A stretch of 15,261 nt of DNA, from positions 1 through 15,261 of the forward strand of contig JABDKS010000686.1 of NCBI GenBank assembly GCA_013002105.1. Direction: 5' to 3'. Positions 6,987 to 15,167 of this stretch are shown piece after piece (positions within the stretch are counted from its first letter, which is position 1; the number at the start of each line of letters is the position of its first letter). The notes beneath the pieces were generated by a model. It did not search any database, was not told the DNA's origin, and saw only the letters and a program-made list of their open reading frames with translations. Source of the stretch: Pirellulaceae bacterium (lineage in GTDB: Bacteria > Planctomycetota > Planctomycetia > Pirellulales > Pirellulaceae). The translations under genes and the position numbers were made by a program.

Positions 6987-7944
6987 ATTTTGATTGCAAT
7001 GCCAAGCCGACAATCACGGCACGATGATCTGAACCAACATCCGTTGCGACGTGGTGCGAAACACACTGCAGATCACCACTGATCAAGACATGGTCCAGTA
7101 TCAACCCCATCGCAAAATGCGACTTGGCATACCAGGTTGGCGTCAGGCCGTAACCGCGTCCGGCGCGTGAAAGTCCGGTAACCGATTCCAGATCATCAAA
7201 ATGCGGCGACCAGGGCGTTACGTTCAAATCACCGAGCACCATCGTGGGCAAGCCGCCGGGGCTGTTTTGTTCGTCGGCAACGCGGGCAGCGAGTTGCTGA
7301 AGATGATCATTTCTCCGCTGGAATCCGTTGCGGCCCATTGGCGGCAACGGATGTGTCGCAAACAGTCGATACTGCTGTCCATCTTTGGTGATCGTCGCGG
7401 CGATCGATTCGATCCCCGGCACATTCAGTTCAAACCGTTCTGCATCGGACATGGGGTGACGACTGTACAGGGCGATTCCGAAATTACTGGAATCTTTTGG
7501 CACGACCAGCCGGTGCGGAAACACGCTCTCCAATTCGCGCTGCAAGAGTTCTGCCAGCGCATGGTTCAATTCCAGTACGGCCACGACATCCGCCCGCGCG
7601 TCCGCAATCTGTCGGACCGTCAGTTCGTGCTGTTGATTCGTAGTCAGTACATTAGTCACCATGACGACTAAGTCCGATTCACTCGCACCATCCGATCGTC
7701 CCATCCAAGCCGGCGCGATCCAGGTCAGATGCACGAATAACAACATTAGCTCCAAAATTAGAAACCTCCATCGTTTCACGATGACCGTGATAACAATAGT
7801 AATGACCAATGCGATCACTTGCTGAACACGCAAGTTCGCGCACAAATCAGCCAACCAATTGACTCGCGCAAACAATCCAAAAACCGCTGTGAGCACTAAG
7901 ATGCAGATCACCACCGATGTAGCAGCCCAAACTCGCGCCAGCAT
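6985..7944 (-). CDS. Membrane-anchored endonuclease/exonuclease/phosphatase family protein
   Basis: 319 residues from the chosen ATG. Three hydrophobic helices fill the N-terminus (about 5-25, 40-56, 60-80). An EEP-fold hydrolase domain (about 92-316) follows, outside the membrane. The metal-dependent active-site landmarks are all present: Asn98 in VTNVLTTN, Glu125 in VLELN, Asp239/Asn241 in LGDLNVTPWS, Asp284 in ILDHVLI, and Asp306-His307 in GSDHRAV. EEP enzymes cleave phosphodiesters or phosphomonoesters (nucleic acid, lipid or inositol phosphate); the substrate cannot be read from sequence. The reading frame stays open to a GTG at 8052 (355 residues), but those 36 extra codons run into an AT-rich, promoter-like patch, so I prefer the ATG at 7944; the longer form remains possible. 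It is convergent with the receiver-HATPase gene and divergent from the CHAT gene. Confidence 0.9.
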   Translation of the reverse strand: MLARVWAATSVVICILVLTAVFGLFARVNWLADLCANLRVQQVIALVITIVITVIVKRWRFLILELMLLFVHLTWIAPAWMGRSDGASESDLVVMVTNVLTTNQQHELTVRQIADARADVVAVLELNHALAELLQRELESVFPHRLVVPKDSSNFGIALYSRHPMSDAERFELNVPGIESIAATITKDGQQYRLFATHPLPPMGRNGFQRRNDHLQQLAARVADEQNSPGGLPTMVLGDLNVTPWSPHFDDLESVTGLSRAGRGYGLTPTWYAKSHFAMGLILDHVLISGDLQCVSHHVATDVGSDHRAVIVGLALQSK

Positions 7945-8022
7945 CCACTGTGCGCCAAGGTGCGATACCGATGGCTCGCAACCAGCACCCTCTGCATCGC
8001 GTCCCTCACTGATAGATTCGCT

Positions 8023-8062
8023 GGTCAATTTATTTGTCTCATTATTTATCACAGACGGTCAA
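8023..8062. promoter_or_regulatory. AT-rich divergent intergenic region with GGTCAA direct repeats
   Basis: The 169 bp between the EEP and CHAT genes contain a 24-nt patch (8027-8050) that is 20/24 A+T, in clear contrast to the surrounding GC-rich DNA. It is flanked by two GGTCAA copies (8023-8028 and 8057-8062), which read TTGACC on the minus strand, a near match to a -35 box. No convincing -10 box at 16-18 bp spacing was found, so exact promoters are not assigned. This is where both divergent promoters would be expected. Confidence 0.3.
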
Positions 8063-8113
8063 CTTGAATTCCGCCGACAGCAACCCATCACTGCCACCCA
8101 ACGGCACTTTAGC

Positions 8114-10648
8114 ATGTTCCGGTCTGCCACCACCACAACGCTCGTCTGGATGCTGGCTTGCTGCGCTTTCGCAATCCAACCTCCTACGGCACGGGCGCAA
8201 GCGAGTTCGCTGGAAGCCGCGTTACCCTTGGTTCGGCAATCCGGCGACGAACGCGCGCTGACAAACATGCTGATCGGTGCTGCGATGCAGCACATGCAGG
8301 CCGGTAGAACCGACCAGGCGGCCGAGCGAATTGACGAAGCGATCACACTGTGTCGCAAGACGGCAAACAATAGCGAATTGAAAACGGCGTTATTGGTTGC
8401 GACTCAATTGTTAAACAAGATGGATGACGATGCCGCCAGATTTTTTCTGACGGGGTTGTTAAAGGAGGAATCCGACCATCCCGAGATCGAAATCGTTGTC
8501 CTAAAAGCGATCGGTGATGCACTGCTGCAGTCGGGCAACCTGGTTCCGGCGCTCCAGGCAATGCACCAGCACTGCACCAAAATCGCCGAAGTGGACCCGC
8601 TCAGCGACGCTGAAGCGACGGCGCTGCACGCATATGGCAGAACCTGCCTGCAAGCAAAGATGTTTGATCTTGGATTGCCGGCTTTAGAAAAAGCAAAACA
8701 GATCGCTGACAAAACCGGTAACACTCGATTGGCTGGACTGTGCCAAGCGTCCATCGGTAATACGTGCTTGCGCACCGGCGAATTGGAAACCGCAAGAGAC
8801 CTATTCGCCGCCCAACTGATCTCGGCGCGAAAAAACGGGGACGAAATCGCCGAAAGCCAGGGCCGCGCCAGCTTGATGACGGCGTTTATCATGATGGGCG
8901 ACAATCAAGGTGCGACAAAACTCCTTGAGAACACCCTCGCCGATTTAAAAGGGATCGACCGAGGCACGATGCAAGGCTTCGGGGCGGCGATTGCGGCGGC
9001 GCAGGGCGACTGTGTGACCGCTGCAACGCTGGCCAATCAGAGTATCGAGTCCAAGCTGTCTGTTTATCCCGCGGCGATGCGATCGAGCACCGGTGGCATG
9101 CTGATCGCATCCGATGCGCTGGCACTGGCCCATTACGAATTACAAAACGGCAACTGGGACGAAGCCTCCAAAGCGGTTGAGCAGAGTGAAGACGGCTACG
9201 CGAAATTGGAAGCCGGATACCGAGCCGCGGCAAATTTGGGCGCCGTGTCACAGGACGCATCGCTGGCCGCGTTGTCTTTCGCCGCAGCAGGTATCAGCAA
9301 CGTTCGCCAACAGATTCTCGTTCAGCGAAAACAGTTCGACCAAGCGTTGCTCGAGAGCGAGCGTGGACGGGGACAGGTGCAGGCAAAAGCAATGCGTGCA
9401 ACCTTCAACGCACAAATCGACGATCTGAGTGAGCCGCAATCGATCCAGGCCATTCGCGAGTTGGCAGCCAAACAAAATGTTACGTTTGTTGAATACTCGC
9501 TCATTCATTCTTTGGACCCGATGACGCGGGAACTGTTGCCACGCGACAGCAAGGACCGGTTGCCCAACGCGTTGTACGTGTGGGTCGTGCCACCCACAGG
9601 CGATGTGGTCTTCCGCTCGATTCCATTGGATCGCAGCTTGCCGAAAATGGTCGATGAATTTCGCCTTGCGATCCTGCCTCCCAAATCAACCGCAAAAAAA
9701 TCCGCGTCGAACGAGCCGCCCGTTGACAGCGACGCGGGGCAGGAGTCATCGTCCCCTGCGCCGCCAGCGAGAACCGTTGCCCAAACGGGAAGCGACCTTT
9801 ATGACGTGCTGATCGCCCCGATTCAGTCAGCCCTCCCCAAAGACCCGGAGATGGAGGTCGTAGTGATCCCGCAAGGTGAATTGTATGCCGTGCCGTTCAT
9901 TGCGATTCCTACGAGCGATGGAAAGGACTTGATCGATCACCACACGTTGACGACTGCCGCGTCGATCGAACTGTATCGTTTGAGCGTCCAGTGCCATCGA
10001 CCGGCAACGGAATTTGCCAAGGAACAAATATTGATCGTGGGCAATCCCGACATGCCTGCGAGTTTGTATCGCCCGGATAAACCGGCGGAAAAACTGAGTC
10101 CGTTGCCCGGTGCGGAACGTGAAGCAAAGCGAATCGCCGAGATGTTTGGTATCGAGCCAATCGTCGGCAAACAGGCGACCGAAACGCTTGTGAAGGATCG
10201 CATGAACACGGCACGAGTGATTCACCTGGCGTCCCACGGTTCGTTGGAAGCCGAGAATATCTTTAGCCGGAGCTACCTTTCTGCGATCGCGCTAACACCG
10301 TCGGAGGACGACGACGGCTTTTTGACAGTTCGCGAAATCATGCGAATGAAATTGGATGCGGAATTGGTCATTTTGAGTGCCTGTAATTCCGGTATGGGAC
10401 ACGTCACCGGGGAGGGCGTCGTCGGCCTCTCGCGTGCCTACCTTACCGCGGGCGTACCGACGGTGGTCGTGTCGTTGTGGCCCGTTTCCGATCAAGCCAC
10501 CGAAACATTGATGGTGACATTCTACAAAGCACTGGGCCAGGGCAAATCCAAGGCGGCGGCGCTCCGCATTGCTAATCTTGTAAACCGACATCATTTTAAG
10601 AATCCGAAACTGTGGGCACCGTTCACGCTGTACGGCATCGGCAAGTAA
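8114..10648 (+). CDS. Secreted TPR-CHAT domain protein (caspase-like protease)
   Basis: 844 residues. The chosen ATG gives a standard signal peptide (hydrophobic LVWMLACCAFAI, cleavage near ARA/QA at about 28-30). The frame is open further upstream to a TTG at 7859, but that would bury the signal peptide and overlap the divergent gene. Residues about 30-430 are TPR-like helical repeats. The CHAT domain starts near 440 (VTFVEYSLI) and runs to the end, interrupted by a Pro/Ser/Ala-rich insert at about 520-555. The catalytic pair of clan CD proteases is present: His708 in LASHGS and Cys757 in LSACNSG, 49 residues apart as expected. CHAT proteins are caspase/separase-like cysteine peptidases whose TPR part usually senses a partner. 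The substrate is not evident. The stop is 93 nt before the serine hydrolase ATG on the same strand, and an operon with it and the histidine kinase is likely. Confidence 0.93.
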   Translation: MFRSATTTTLVWMLACCAFAIQPPTARAQASSLEAALPLVRQSGDERALTNMLIGAAMQHMQAGRTDQAAERIDEAITLCRKTANNSELKTALLVATQLLNKMDDDAARFFLTGLLKEESDHPEIEIVVLKAIGDALLQSGNLVPALQAMHQHCTKIAEVDPLSDAEATALHAYGRTCLQAKMFDLGLPALEKAKQIADKTGNTRLAGLCQASIGNTCLRTGELETARDLFAAQLISARKNGDEIAESQGRASLMTAFIMMGDNQGATKLLENTLADLKGIDRGTMQGFGAAIAAAQGDCVTAATLANQSIESKLSVYPAAMRSSTGGMLIASDALALAHYELQNGNWDEASKAVEQSEDGYAKLEAGYRAAANLGAVSQDASLAALSFAAAGISNVRQQILVQRKQFDQALLESERGRGQVQAKAMRATFNAQIDDLSEPQSIQAIRELAAKQNVTFVEYSLIHSLDPMTRELLPRDSKDRLPNALYVWVVPPTGDVVFRSIPLDRSLPKMVDEFRLAILPPKSTAKKSASNEPPVDSDAGQESSSPAPPARTVAQTGSDLYDVLIAPIQSALPKDPEMEVVVIPQGELYAVPFIAIPTSDGKDLIDHHTLTTAASIELYRLSVQCHRPATEFAKEQILIVGNPDMPASLYRPDKPAEKLSPLPGAEREAKRIAEMFGIEPIVGKQATETLVKDRMNTARVIHLASHGSLEAENIFSRSYLSAIALTPSEDDDGFLTVREIMRMKLDAELVILSACNSGMGHVTGEGVVGLSRAYLTAGVPTVVVSLWPVSDQATETLMVTFYKALGQGKSKAAALRIANLVNRHHFKNPKLWAPFTLYGIGK

Positions 10649-10652
10649 ACCG

Positions 10653-10676
10653 GTGCGGCCAACCTGTGCGGCCAAC
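10653..10676 (+). repeat. Short tandem direct repeat GTGCGGCCAAC
   Basis: Two perfect 11-bp copies (10653-10663 and 10666-10676) separated by CT, a 13-bp period, begin 4 nt after the CHAT gene stop. They lie in the gap before the serine hydrolase. This could be a simple local duplication or a paired binding site. Confidence 0.6.
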
Positions 10677-10741
10677 GCGAACCGTGAATGATCCATGATG
10701 AATCAATCGATTCGACGACATCGAAAAACATAGTGAACCCA

Positions 10742-11905
10742 ATGATAGACCCGCCGAAAGTTCTTTTTGCGATCGTCCTGTTGTTCATCGGTATCTGCAC
10801 GCAAAACGCCAACGTTCACGCGCAAACCAAACAGACCGCATCCAAGAGCGTCTCGCTTTACTTTCCCACGACGGATACGTGGCAAACGATCTCGCCCGAA
10901 CAAGTCAACTGGGACGCTGAGGCGTTGACCAGCGCGTTGGATTTTGCCATGCAGCGACGATCCACCAGCGTTGTGGTGTTGTATCGCGGCCGGATCATCG
11001 GCCAGCGACATCAGACACTCCAGCCAGATTCGGTCCGGCATCGTGCCATGGTCCACGGTAAGACAAGTCAAGGACATGTGATCGAAGATGTCGCGTCGGT
11101 ACAAAAGAGCGTAGTGAGCCTCTTGGTGGGAATTGCCGTCGACAAAGGTCTCGTACAGTTGGATGATTCAGTCGCCGAGCACTTGGGCGGGGGTTGGTCA
11201 AAAGCGACGGCAAAACAGGAAGCAGACATTACCCTGCGTCACCTGTTGACGATGACCAGCGGGTTATCGACTCGACTGCGTTACATCGCGCCTCCGGGAA
11301 CCCAATGGCAGTACAACACAAACGCGTACGCCCGCGCATTGCGCGTCGTCGAAGCAGCATCCAATTTGTCAGCCAGCGAACTAACACAGCGTTGGCTGAC
11401 CGGGCCGATCGGAATGTCCGATTCCGCTTGGATCGAGCGACCCTGGATGGAGAACCAAAACATCGATGCCAATCAACTTGGATTCGCGACATCTGCCCAC
11501 GACTTGGCACGGATCGGATTGCTGGTTCTGGCCAATGGAACCTGGGATCAAACCGAAATTGTCACGAACAAAGCCTATTTGCGGGCCAGTGTGTCACCCT
11601 CTCAAAAGCTGAACCCATCCTATGGATACCTTTGGTGGCTGGGCGGACAATCGCACGCGATCCGCGCCGGCAAGCGGGTCGCTGGATCGTTGATTCCAAA
11701 TGCGCCGGACGATCTGATTGCCGCGCAGGGTGCGTTGGGGCGAAAATGTTACATCGTGCCATCACGTCAATTGGTCGTTACACGACTCGGTGACAATCCC
11801 AACGAACGTGGCGATGTGGCGTTCGACAACGAATTCTGGCGTCGATTGATGCTGGCCATGCCAGAAACCCTGCGGATCGAACCATCAACGGGCACCCAAC
11901 AATGA
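10742..11905 (+). CDS. Exported beta-lactamase-fold serine hydrolase
   Basis: 387 residues from the chosen ATG. The signal peptide is MIDPPK then VLFAIVLLFIGIC, with cleavage near VHA/Q (about 27). An in-frame ATG at 10688 would add 18 residues and spoil the short n-region, so it is less likely. The class C beta-lactamase/penicillin-binding fold is shown by the SxxK motif Ser119-Val-Gln-Lys122 (VASVQKS), the family Tyr motif WQYNTNAY (Tyr191) and the C-terminal ALGRKCYIVPSRQLVVTR strand pair. The YNT form and the overall layout resemble the COG1680/6-aminohexanoate-dimer-hydrolase branch rather than true beta-lactamases. The enzyme is therefore probably a periplasmic esterase, amidase or D-amino-acid peptidase. 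Substrate is unknown. The stop overlaps the histidine kinase start by 4 nt (ATGA), indicating translational coupling. Confidence 0.93.
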   Translation: MIDPPKVLFAIVLLFIGICTQNANVHAQTKQTASKSVSLYFPTTDTWQTISPEQVNWDAEALTSALDFAMQRRSTSVVVLYRGRIIGQRHQTLQPDSVRHRAMVHGKTSQGHVIEDVASVQKSVVSLLVGIAVDKGLVQLDDSVAEHLGGGWSKATAKQEADITLRHLLTMTSGLSTRLRYIAPPGTQWQYNTNAYARALRVVEAASNLSASELTQRWLTGPIGMSDSAWIERPWMENQNIDANQLGFATSAHDLARIGLLVLANGTWDQTEIVTNKAYLRASVSPSQKLNPSYGYLWWLGGQSHAIRAGKRVAGSLIPNAPDDLIAAQGALGRKCYIVPSRQLVVTRLGDNPNERGDVAFDNEFWRRLMLAMPETLRIEPSTGTQQ

Positions 11906-13740
11906 CCGCGCAACAGAGCGATGGTAGCGTGGATCGGCCCGAACGGTCCGATTCCGACTCCGCCTCCGATCCGGAGCAACTGAGACGAGGCGAGCTTCTC
12001 GTGGTCTGGGGATTGATTTCCGGAATCGCCGCGTTGGTATTGTGTCTTGTTGCCGGATACGTCTCGTATCGGCTCAGTCGCAAAGCTCATATTGAATCTA
12101 TCTCGCGGTACAACCGTGTCGTATCCCAACAACTTGTGCAAAGCTTGCGTCAGGCGGGAAAGCGCGCAAGCACACCCCTGACGACCAAATGGATCATGGA
12201 ACGCTGGAACGAGCTACCGCGCAGCGATTCCAGTGTTTACATGTGCTTAATCGATCGGGACGGAAAATTGGCGGCGCATTCACTCCAGCCCGACAAAGCT
12301 GGATCGGATGTGTCAGGTATCCGCCTGACTGATTCATCGGGCAAATCGCAGACAATACCCGACCTGTTGAATGCGAAAACGGATTGGGTCGGTGAAAACA
12401 CAAATCTGCGAGGCAAAAGACAGATTGCCGCGTACACCTACAGTGACGAATTGGAAGGCCTTGTCGTCATTCACACACCTGCGGAGACCTACGAAGCGGA
12501 TATTCGTTCCGCCGCGATGCCTTGGATGTTCGGATTCGGTATCGCGACACTCGGACTTGTACCCGCCTGCGTTATTTTCACCTCGCTTGCGTTTCGCTTC
12601 TATCACAAAACGACCCGCGAGGCGCAACGTCATCTGAAGGATCAATTCGTTGAACTGGAGCAGTTTTATCGTGCCGCACCAGTGGGACTTTGTCTGGTGG
12701 ACACGCAACTTAGATTCCTCCGCCTGAACGAAACCATGGCGATGATCACCGGAATACCGATAGAAAACCATGTCGGCAAAACAATCGATGAGATCTCGCC
12801 TGATCTCGCTACACACGTGGAACCGATTTACCGGCGGATTCTAAAAACTGGAGAACGCGAACTGAATCATGAATTTTCACTTCGCGACTCCAGTCACCAC
12901 GATCGTTGGTCAGAATATCGTGCCAGCTACCATTGCGTTCGTGCAGGGGATGGACCTATCTCGGGCGTCAGCATGGTCGTTCAAAACGTCACGTTGGAAA
13001 AAACCGCCGATCAGGAGCGGGCACAACATGCTCTCGAACTGGCGCATGCATCACGACTCAATACGATCGGCCAGATGGTCGCCGGAATCATCCACGAAAT
13101 CAACCAACCGCTGTCGGCGATCTCCAATTACGCCGCCGCTTGCTCGGCCACGCTAGCGAACACCTCGACGAACTCCGATTCGAAAATAAATGATTGGCTC
13201 GACAAGATCGGCCAGCAGGCTGTTCGCTGTGGTGAAATCGTCAAACAGCTGCGCGGGTTTGTTCGCAAAGGAGATGACAGTAGCGAATTCATCGCGGTCA
13301 ATGATTTAGTGCGAGAGTCCATTGCCCTGGCAACGGCCGACCGTCGGTACCCGGATGTTTGCGTCAGTACAGATCTGTCAGAGCCAAGCCCTGTTATTTT
13401 TGTTTGTCGCGTTCAATTTCAACAAGTCATTGTCAACTTGCTGCGAAACGCGTGCGATGCGGTTAGCCACATCGCATCGGAATCTCCACGCGTGGTGGTC
13501 CAGGCCGCTGCTGATGACAAGCATGTGGTGATCAGCGTTACCGACAACGGCCCTGGCGTTGATCCAGACATTCGGAGCATGCTATTTGATCCATTCTTCA
13601 CCACCAAAGGCGAAGGAATGGGTATCGGTTTGGCAATCTGTAAATCGATCGTCGAATCAAGCGACGGTCGACTTTGGGAAGAAACACCGCCGCAACGTGG
13701 CGCGCGATTCTGCATCGAACTCCCGCTGGCGCCGCGCTGA
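11902..13740 (+). CDS. Membrane PAS sensor histidine kinase
   Basis: 612 residues. Domains in order: TM1 (about 33-55), a periplasmic sensor region (about 60-205), TM2 (about 207-231), a coiled linker, a PAS domain (about 255-367, RAAPVGLCLVDTQLRFLRLN), HisKA with phospho-acceptor His398 in GIIHEINQPLSAISNYA, and HATPase_c. The ATPase has N box Asn516 (VNLLRNACDAV), G1 box TDNGPGVD, F box LFDPFFTTKGEG and G2 box MGIGLAICKSIV. The HEINQPL form groups it with DctB/FixL/TodS-like kinases. It should autophosphorylate on His398 in response to an envelope or cytoplasmic PAS-bound signal. The ATG overlaps the serine hydrolase stop (ATGA), so a link to that enzyme's product or substrate is plausible. 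No response regulator is adjacent; the next gene is convergent. It is an orphan kinase within this window. Confidence 0.95.
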   Translation: MTAQQSDGSVDRPERSDSDSASDPEQLRRGELLVVWGLISGIAALVLCLVAGYVSYRLSRKAHIESISRYNRVVSQQLVQSLRQAGKRASTPLTTKWIMERWNELPRSDSSVYMCLIDRDGKLAAHSLQPDKAGSDVSGIRLTDSSGKSQTIPDLLNAKTDWVGENTNLRGKRQIAAYTYSDELEGLVVIHTPAETYEADIRSAAMPWMFGFGIATLGLVPACVIFTSLAFRFYHKTTREAQRHLKDQFVELEQFYRAAPVGLCLVDTQLRFLRLNETMAMITGIPIENHVGKTIDEISPDLATHVEPIYRRILKTGERELNHEFSLRDSSHHDRWSEYRASYHCVRAGDGPISGVSMVVQNVTLEKTADQERAQHALELAHASRLNTIGQMVAGIIHEINQPLSAISNYAAACSATLANTSTNSDSKINDWLDKIGQQAVRCGEIVKQLRGFVRKGDDSSEFIAVNDLVRESIALATADRRYPDVCVSTDLSEPSPVIFVCRVQFQQVIVNLLRNACDAVSHIASESPRVVVQAAADDKHVVISVTDNGPGVDPDIRSMLFDPFFTTKGEGMGIGLAICKSIVESSDGRLWEETPPQRGARFCIELPLAPR

Positions 13741-13772
13741 CGATTTGACTAGGCGGCGGATTTGGGTTTTTT
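13730..13772 (+). terminator. Weak candidate terminator after the kinase gene
   Basis: CGCCGC (13730-13735) can pair with GCGGCG (13753-13758) over a 17-nt loop that contains the kinase stop, and six T residues follow at 13767-13772 after an 8-nt gap. The loop and gap are long for an intrinsic terminator, and the T tract is also coding sequence of the convergent sulfatase, so this may be chance. Confidence 0.22.
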
Positions 13773-15161
13773 ATTCTTGTTGTTTTTCTTTGCCGGCGGT
13801 CCGAATTTCCAAAAGGGACTTGGGACATGTGCGTCACGAAAAAACGATTTTGCTTTCTCGACCAACTCAGGATGTTTGGCTGACACATCATCCGTTTCGC
13901 CAACATCGCTGGGCAAGTGATAAAGTTCGACAGCCGCATTGGGATCCTTGTTCAAATTCAATTGAACGGCTTTCCAATCACCAAACCGTACCGCCCGTTT
14001 GCCACCGCGTTCGTAAAACTCCCAGTACAGATACTGATGGGGTGGTTGATTGGCACTCTGACCCAACAGTGTCGCAACCATGGAAATACCATCGATGTCG
14101 GCCGGTGATGGCGTACCAGCCAATTCACAAAACGTCGGCAGCATGTCCCAGTGAGCCGAAACATGATCGGTCGTCGTGCCCGGCTTAATTTTTCCCGGCC
14201 ATCGAGCCAATAGGGGCGTGCGGATTCCTCCCTCGTACAGATCCCGTTTGAATCCTTGAAACGGTCCGTTACTGTCGAATAAAACTGGATCGTGGCCGCC
14301 TTCTTTGTGGGGACCGTTGTCGCTGGTCAGCATCACAATCGTGTTCTCATCGATTTGCAACTCGTCCAGCAATTCCAGAATTTGTCCCACTTGATCATCC
14401 AGCAGGGTCATCATGCCGGCGAACGCCGCGATCGGATTCTTCACGTTCGGGCCGCTGTACTTTCCGATCGTGTCTTCAAACTGCGGAAACTTCTTACGAA
14501 ACGGAGCGACATAGGATTCGGGAGCGTGCATCGCGGCGTGCGGAATCGTTGTCGGGATAAACGCAAAGAAGGGACCATCTTTGTTGTCGCGGATAAAATC
14601 AAGTGCCTGATCGCCGATCATCGTGGCAGCATAAGTTTTACCGTCTAATTCGATCCGTTCGTTGTTTTTCCAAAGATGGTCGGGGTAGTAACTGTGTGCT
14701 TCGCGTTGACAGTTGTACCCATAGAACAAGTCAAAGTGTTCGGCCGGATCACTGGAGGAACCCGGCGCGCCCAAGCCCCACTTTCCGAACGCACCGGTGG
14801 CGTATCCGGCGGCTTTTAACAACCGCGGAATCGTCACGATGTCCGCCGGCATCGGCGATTGGCCCTCCGGTTGGACTTCGCGATTACCGCGAACATACGT
14901 GTGACCGGTGTGCAACCCCGTCATCAGCGAACAGCGCGTTGGCGCACAGACCGTGCTGCCCGAATAGTGATCCGTAAACTTCAATCCTTCGTTGGCCAAT
15001 CGGTCGATATTGGGCGTCTGAAAATGTTTTTGACCGTAACAAGACAGGTCACCGTAACCGGCGTCGTCCAAAAGGATGTAAATGATATTCGGCTTTGCGG
15101 CCTGCGATTGGCTGATCAGTGCGACCAAAAAGATAGCAACCAGAGCAATGGATCGAAGCAT
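13749..15161 (-). CDS. Exported arylsulfatase-family sulfatase
   Basis: 470 residues with a signal peptide (1-21, LVAIFLVALISQSQA). It is a type I sulfatase that hydrolyses sulfate esters after conversion of the signature cysteine to formylglycine: Cys72 in VCAPTRCSLMTG (C-x-P-x-R, Pro74, Arg76). Metal-binding Asp32/Asp33 (ILLDDAGYGDLS) and Asp281/Asn282 (LTSDNGPH) are present. Lys127 in FGKWGLG, His208 in TIPHAAMH and Lys305 in FQGFKRDLYEGG match the substrate-side residues of the family. The length is normal. The C-terminus ends in a Lys/Asn-rich tail (PAKKNNKNKKPKSAA) of unknown purpose. Planctomycetes carry many such enzymes for sulfated polysaccharides; the actual substrate here is not evident. 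No sulfatase-maturing enzyme is in the window. It is convergent with the kinase gene (8 nt between stops), so its regulation is separate. Confidence 0.97.
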   Translation of the reverse strand: MLRSIALVAIFLVALISQSQAAKPNIIYILLDDAGYGDLSCYGQKHFQTPNIDRLANEGLKFTDHYSGSTVCAPTRCSLMTGLHTGHTYVRGNREVQPEGQSPMPADIVTIPRLLKAAGYATGAFGKWGLGAPGSSSDPAEHFDLFYGYNCQREAHSYYPDHLWKNNERIELDGKTYAATMIGDQALDFIRDNKDGPFFAFIPTTIPHAAMHAPESYVAPFRKKFPQFEDTIGKYSGPNVKNPIAAFAGMMTLLDDQVGQILELLDELQIDENTIVMLTSDNGPHKEGGHDPVLFDSNGPFQGFKRDLYEGGIRTPLLARWPGKIKPGTTTDHVSAHWDMLPTFCELAGTPSPADIDGISMVATLLGQSANQPPHQYLYWEFYERGGKRAVRFGDWKAVQLNLNKDPNAAVELYHLPSDVGETDDVSAKHPELVEKAKSFFRDAHVPSPFWKFGPPAKKNNKNKKPKSAA

Positions 15162-15167
15162 CGGCGT

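Noticed and set aside
7201..7671. 156-codon plus-strand frame opposite the EEP gene
   Set aside because: The minus strand encodes all EEP catalytic motifs here; the opposite frame has no recognisable features.
7859..8113. In-frame 85-codon extension of the CHAT gene from a TTG
   Set aside because: It would bury a clear signal peptide inside the protein and overlap the divergent EEP gene; the ATG at 8114 fits an exported protein.
8114..10648. Craspase-type (type III-E CRISPR) TPR-CHAT effector
   Set aside because: A signal peptide is present, and there is no CRISPR array or cas gene in the window.
11194..11793. 199-codon frame overlapping the serine hydrolase in another phase
   Set aside because: Arg/Ser/Thr-rich composition typical of an out-of-phase reading of a GC-rich gene, with no motif.
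10742..11905. Beta-lactamase resistance gene
   Set aside because: The fold and SxxK are right, but the YNT motif and overall layout fit the broader COG1680 serine hydrolase group; nothing shows beta-lactam hydrolysis.
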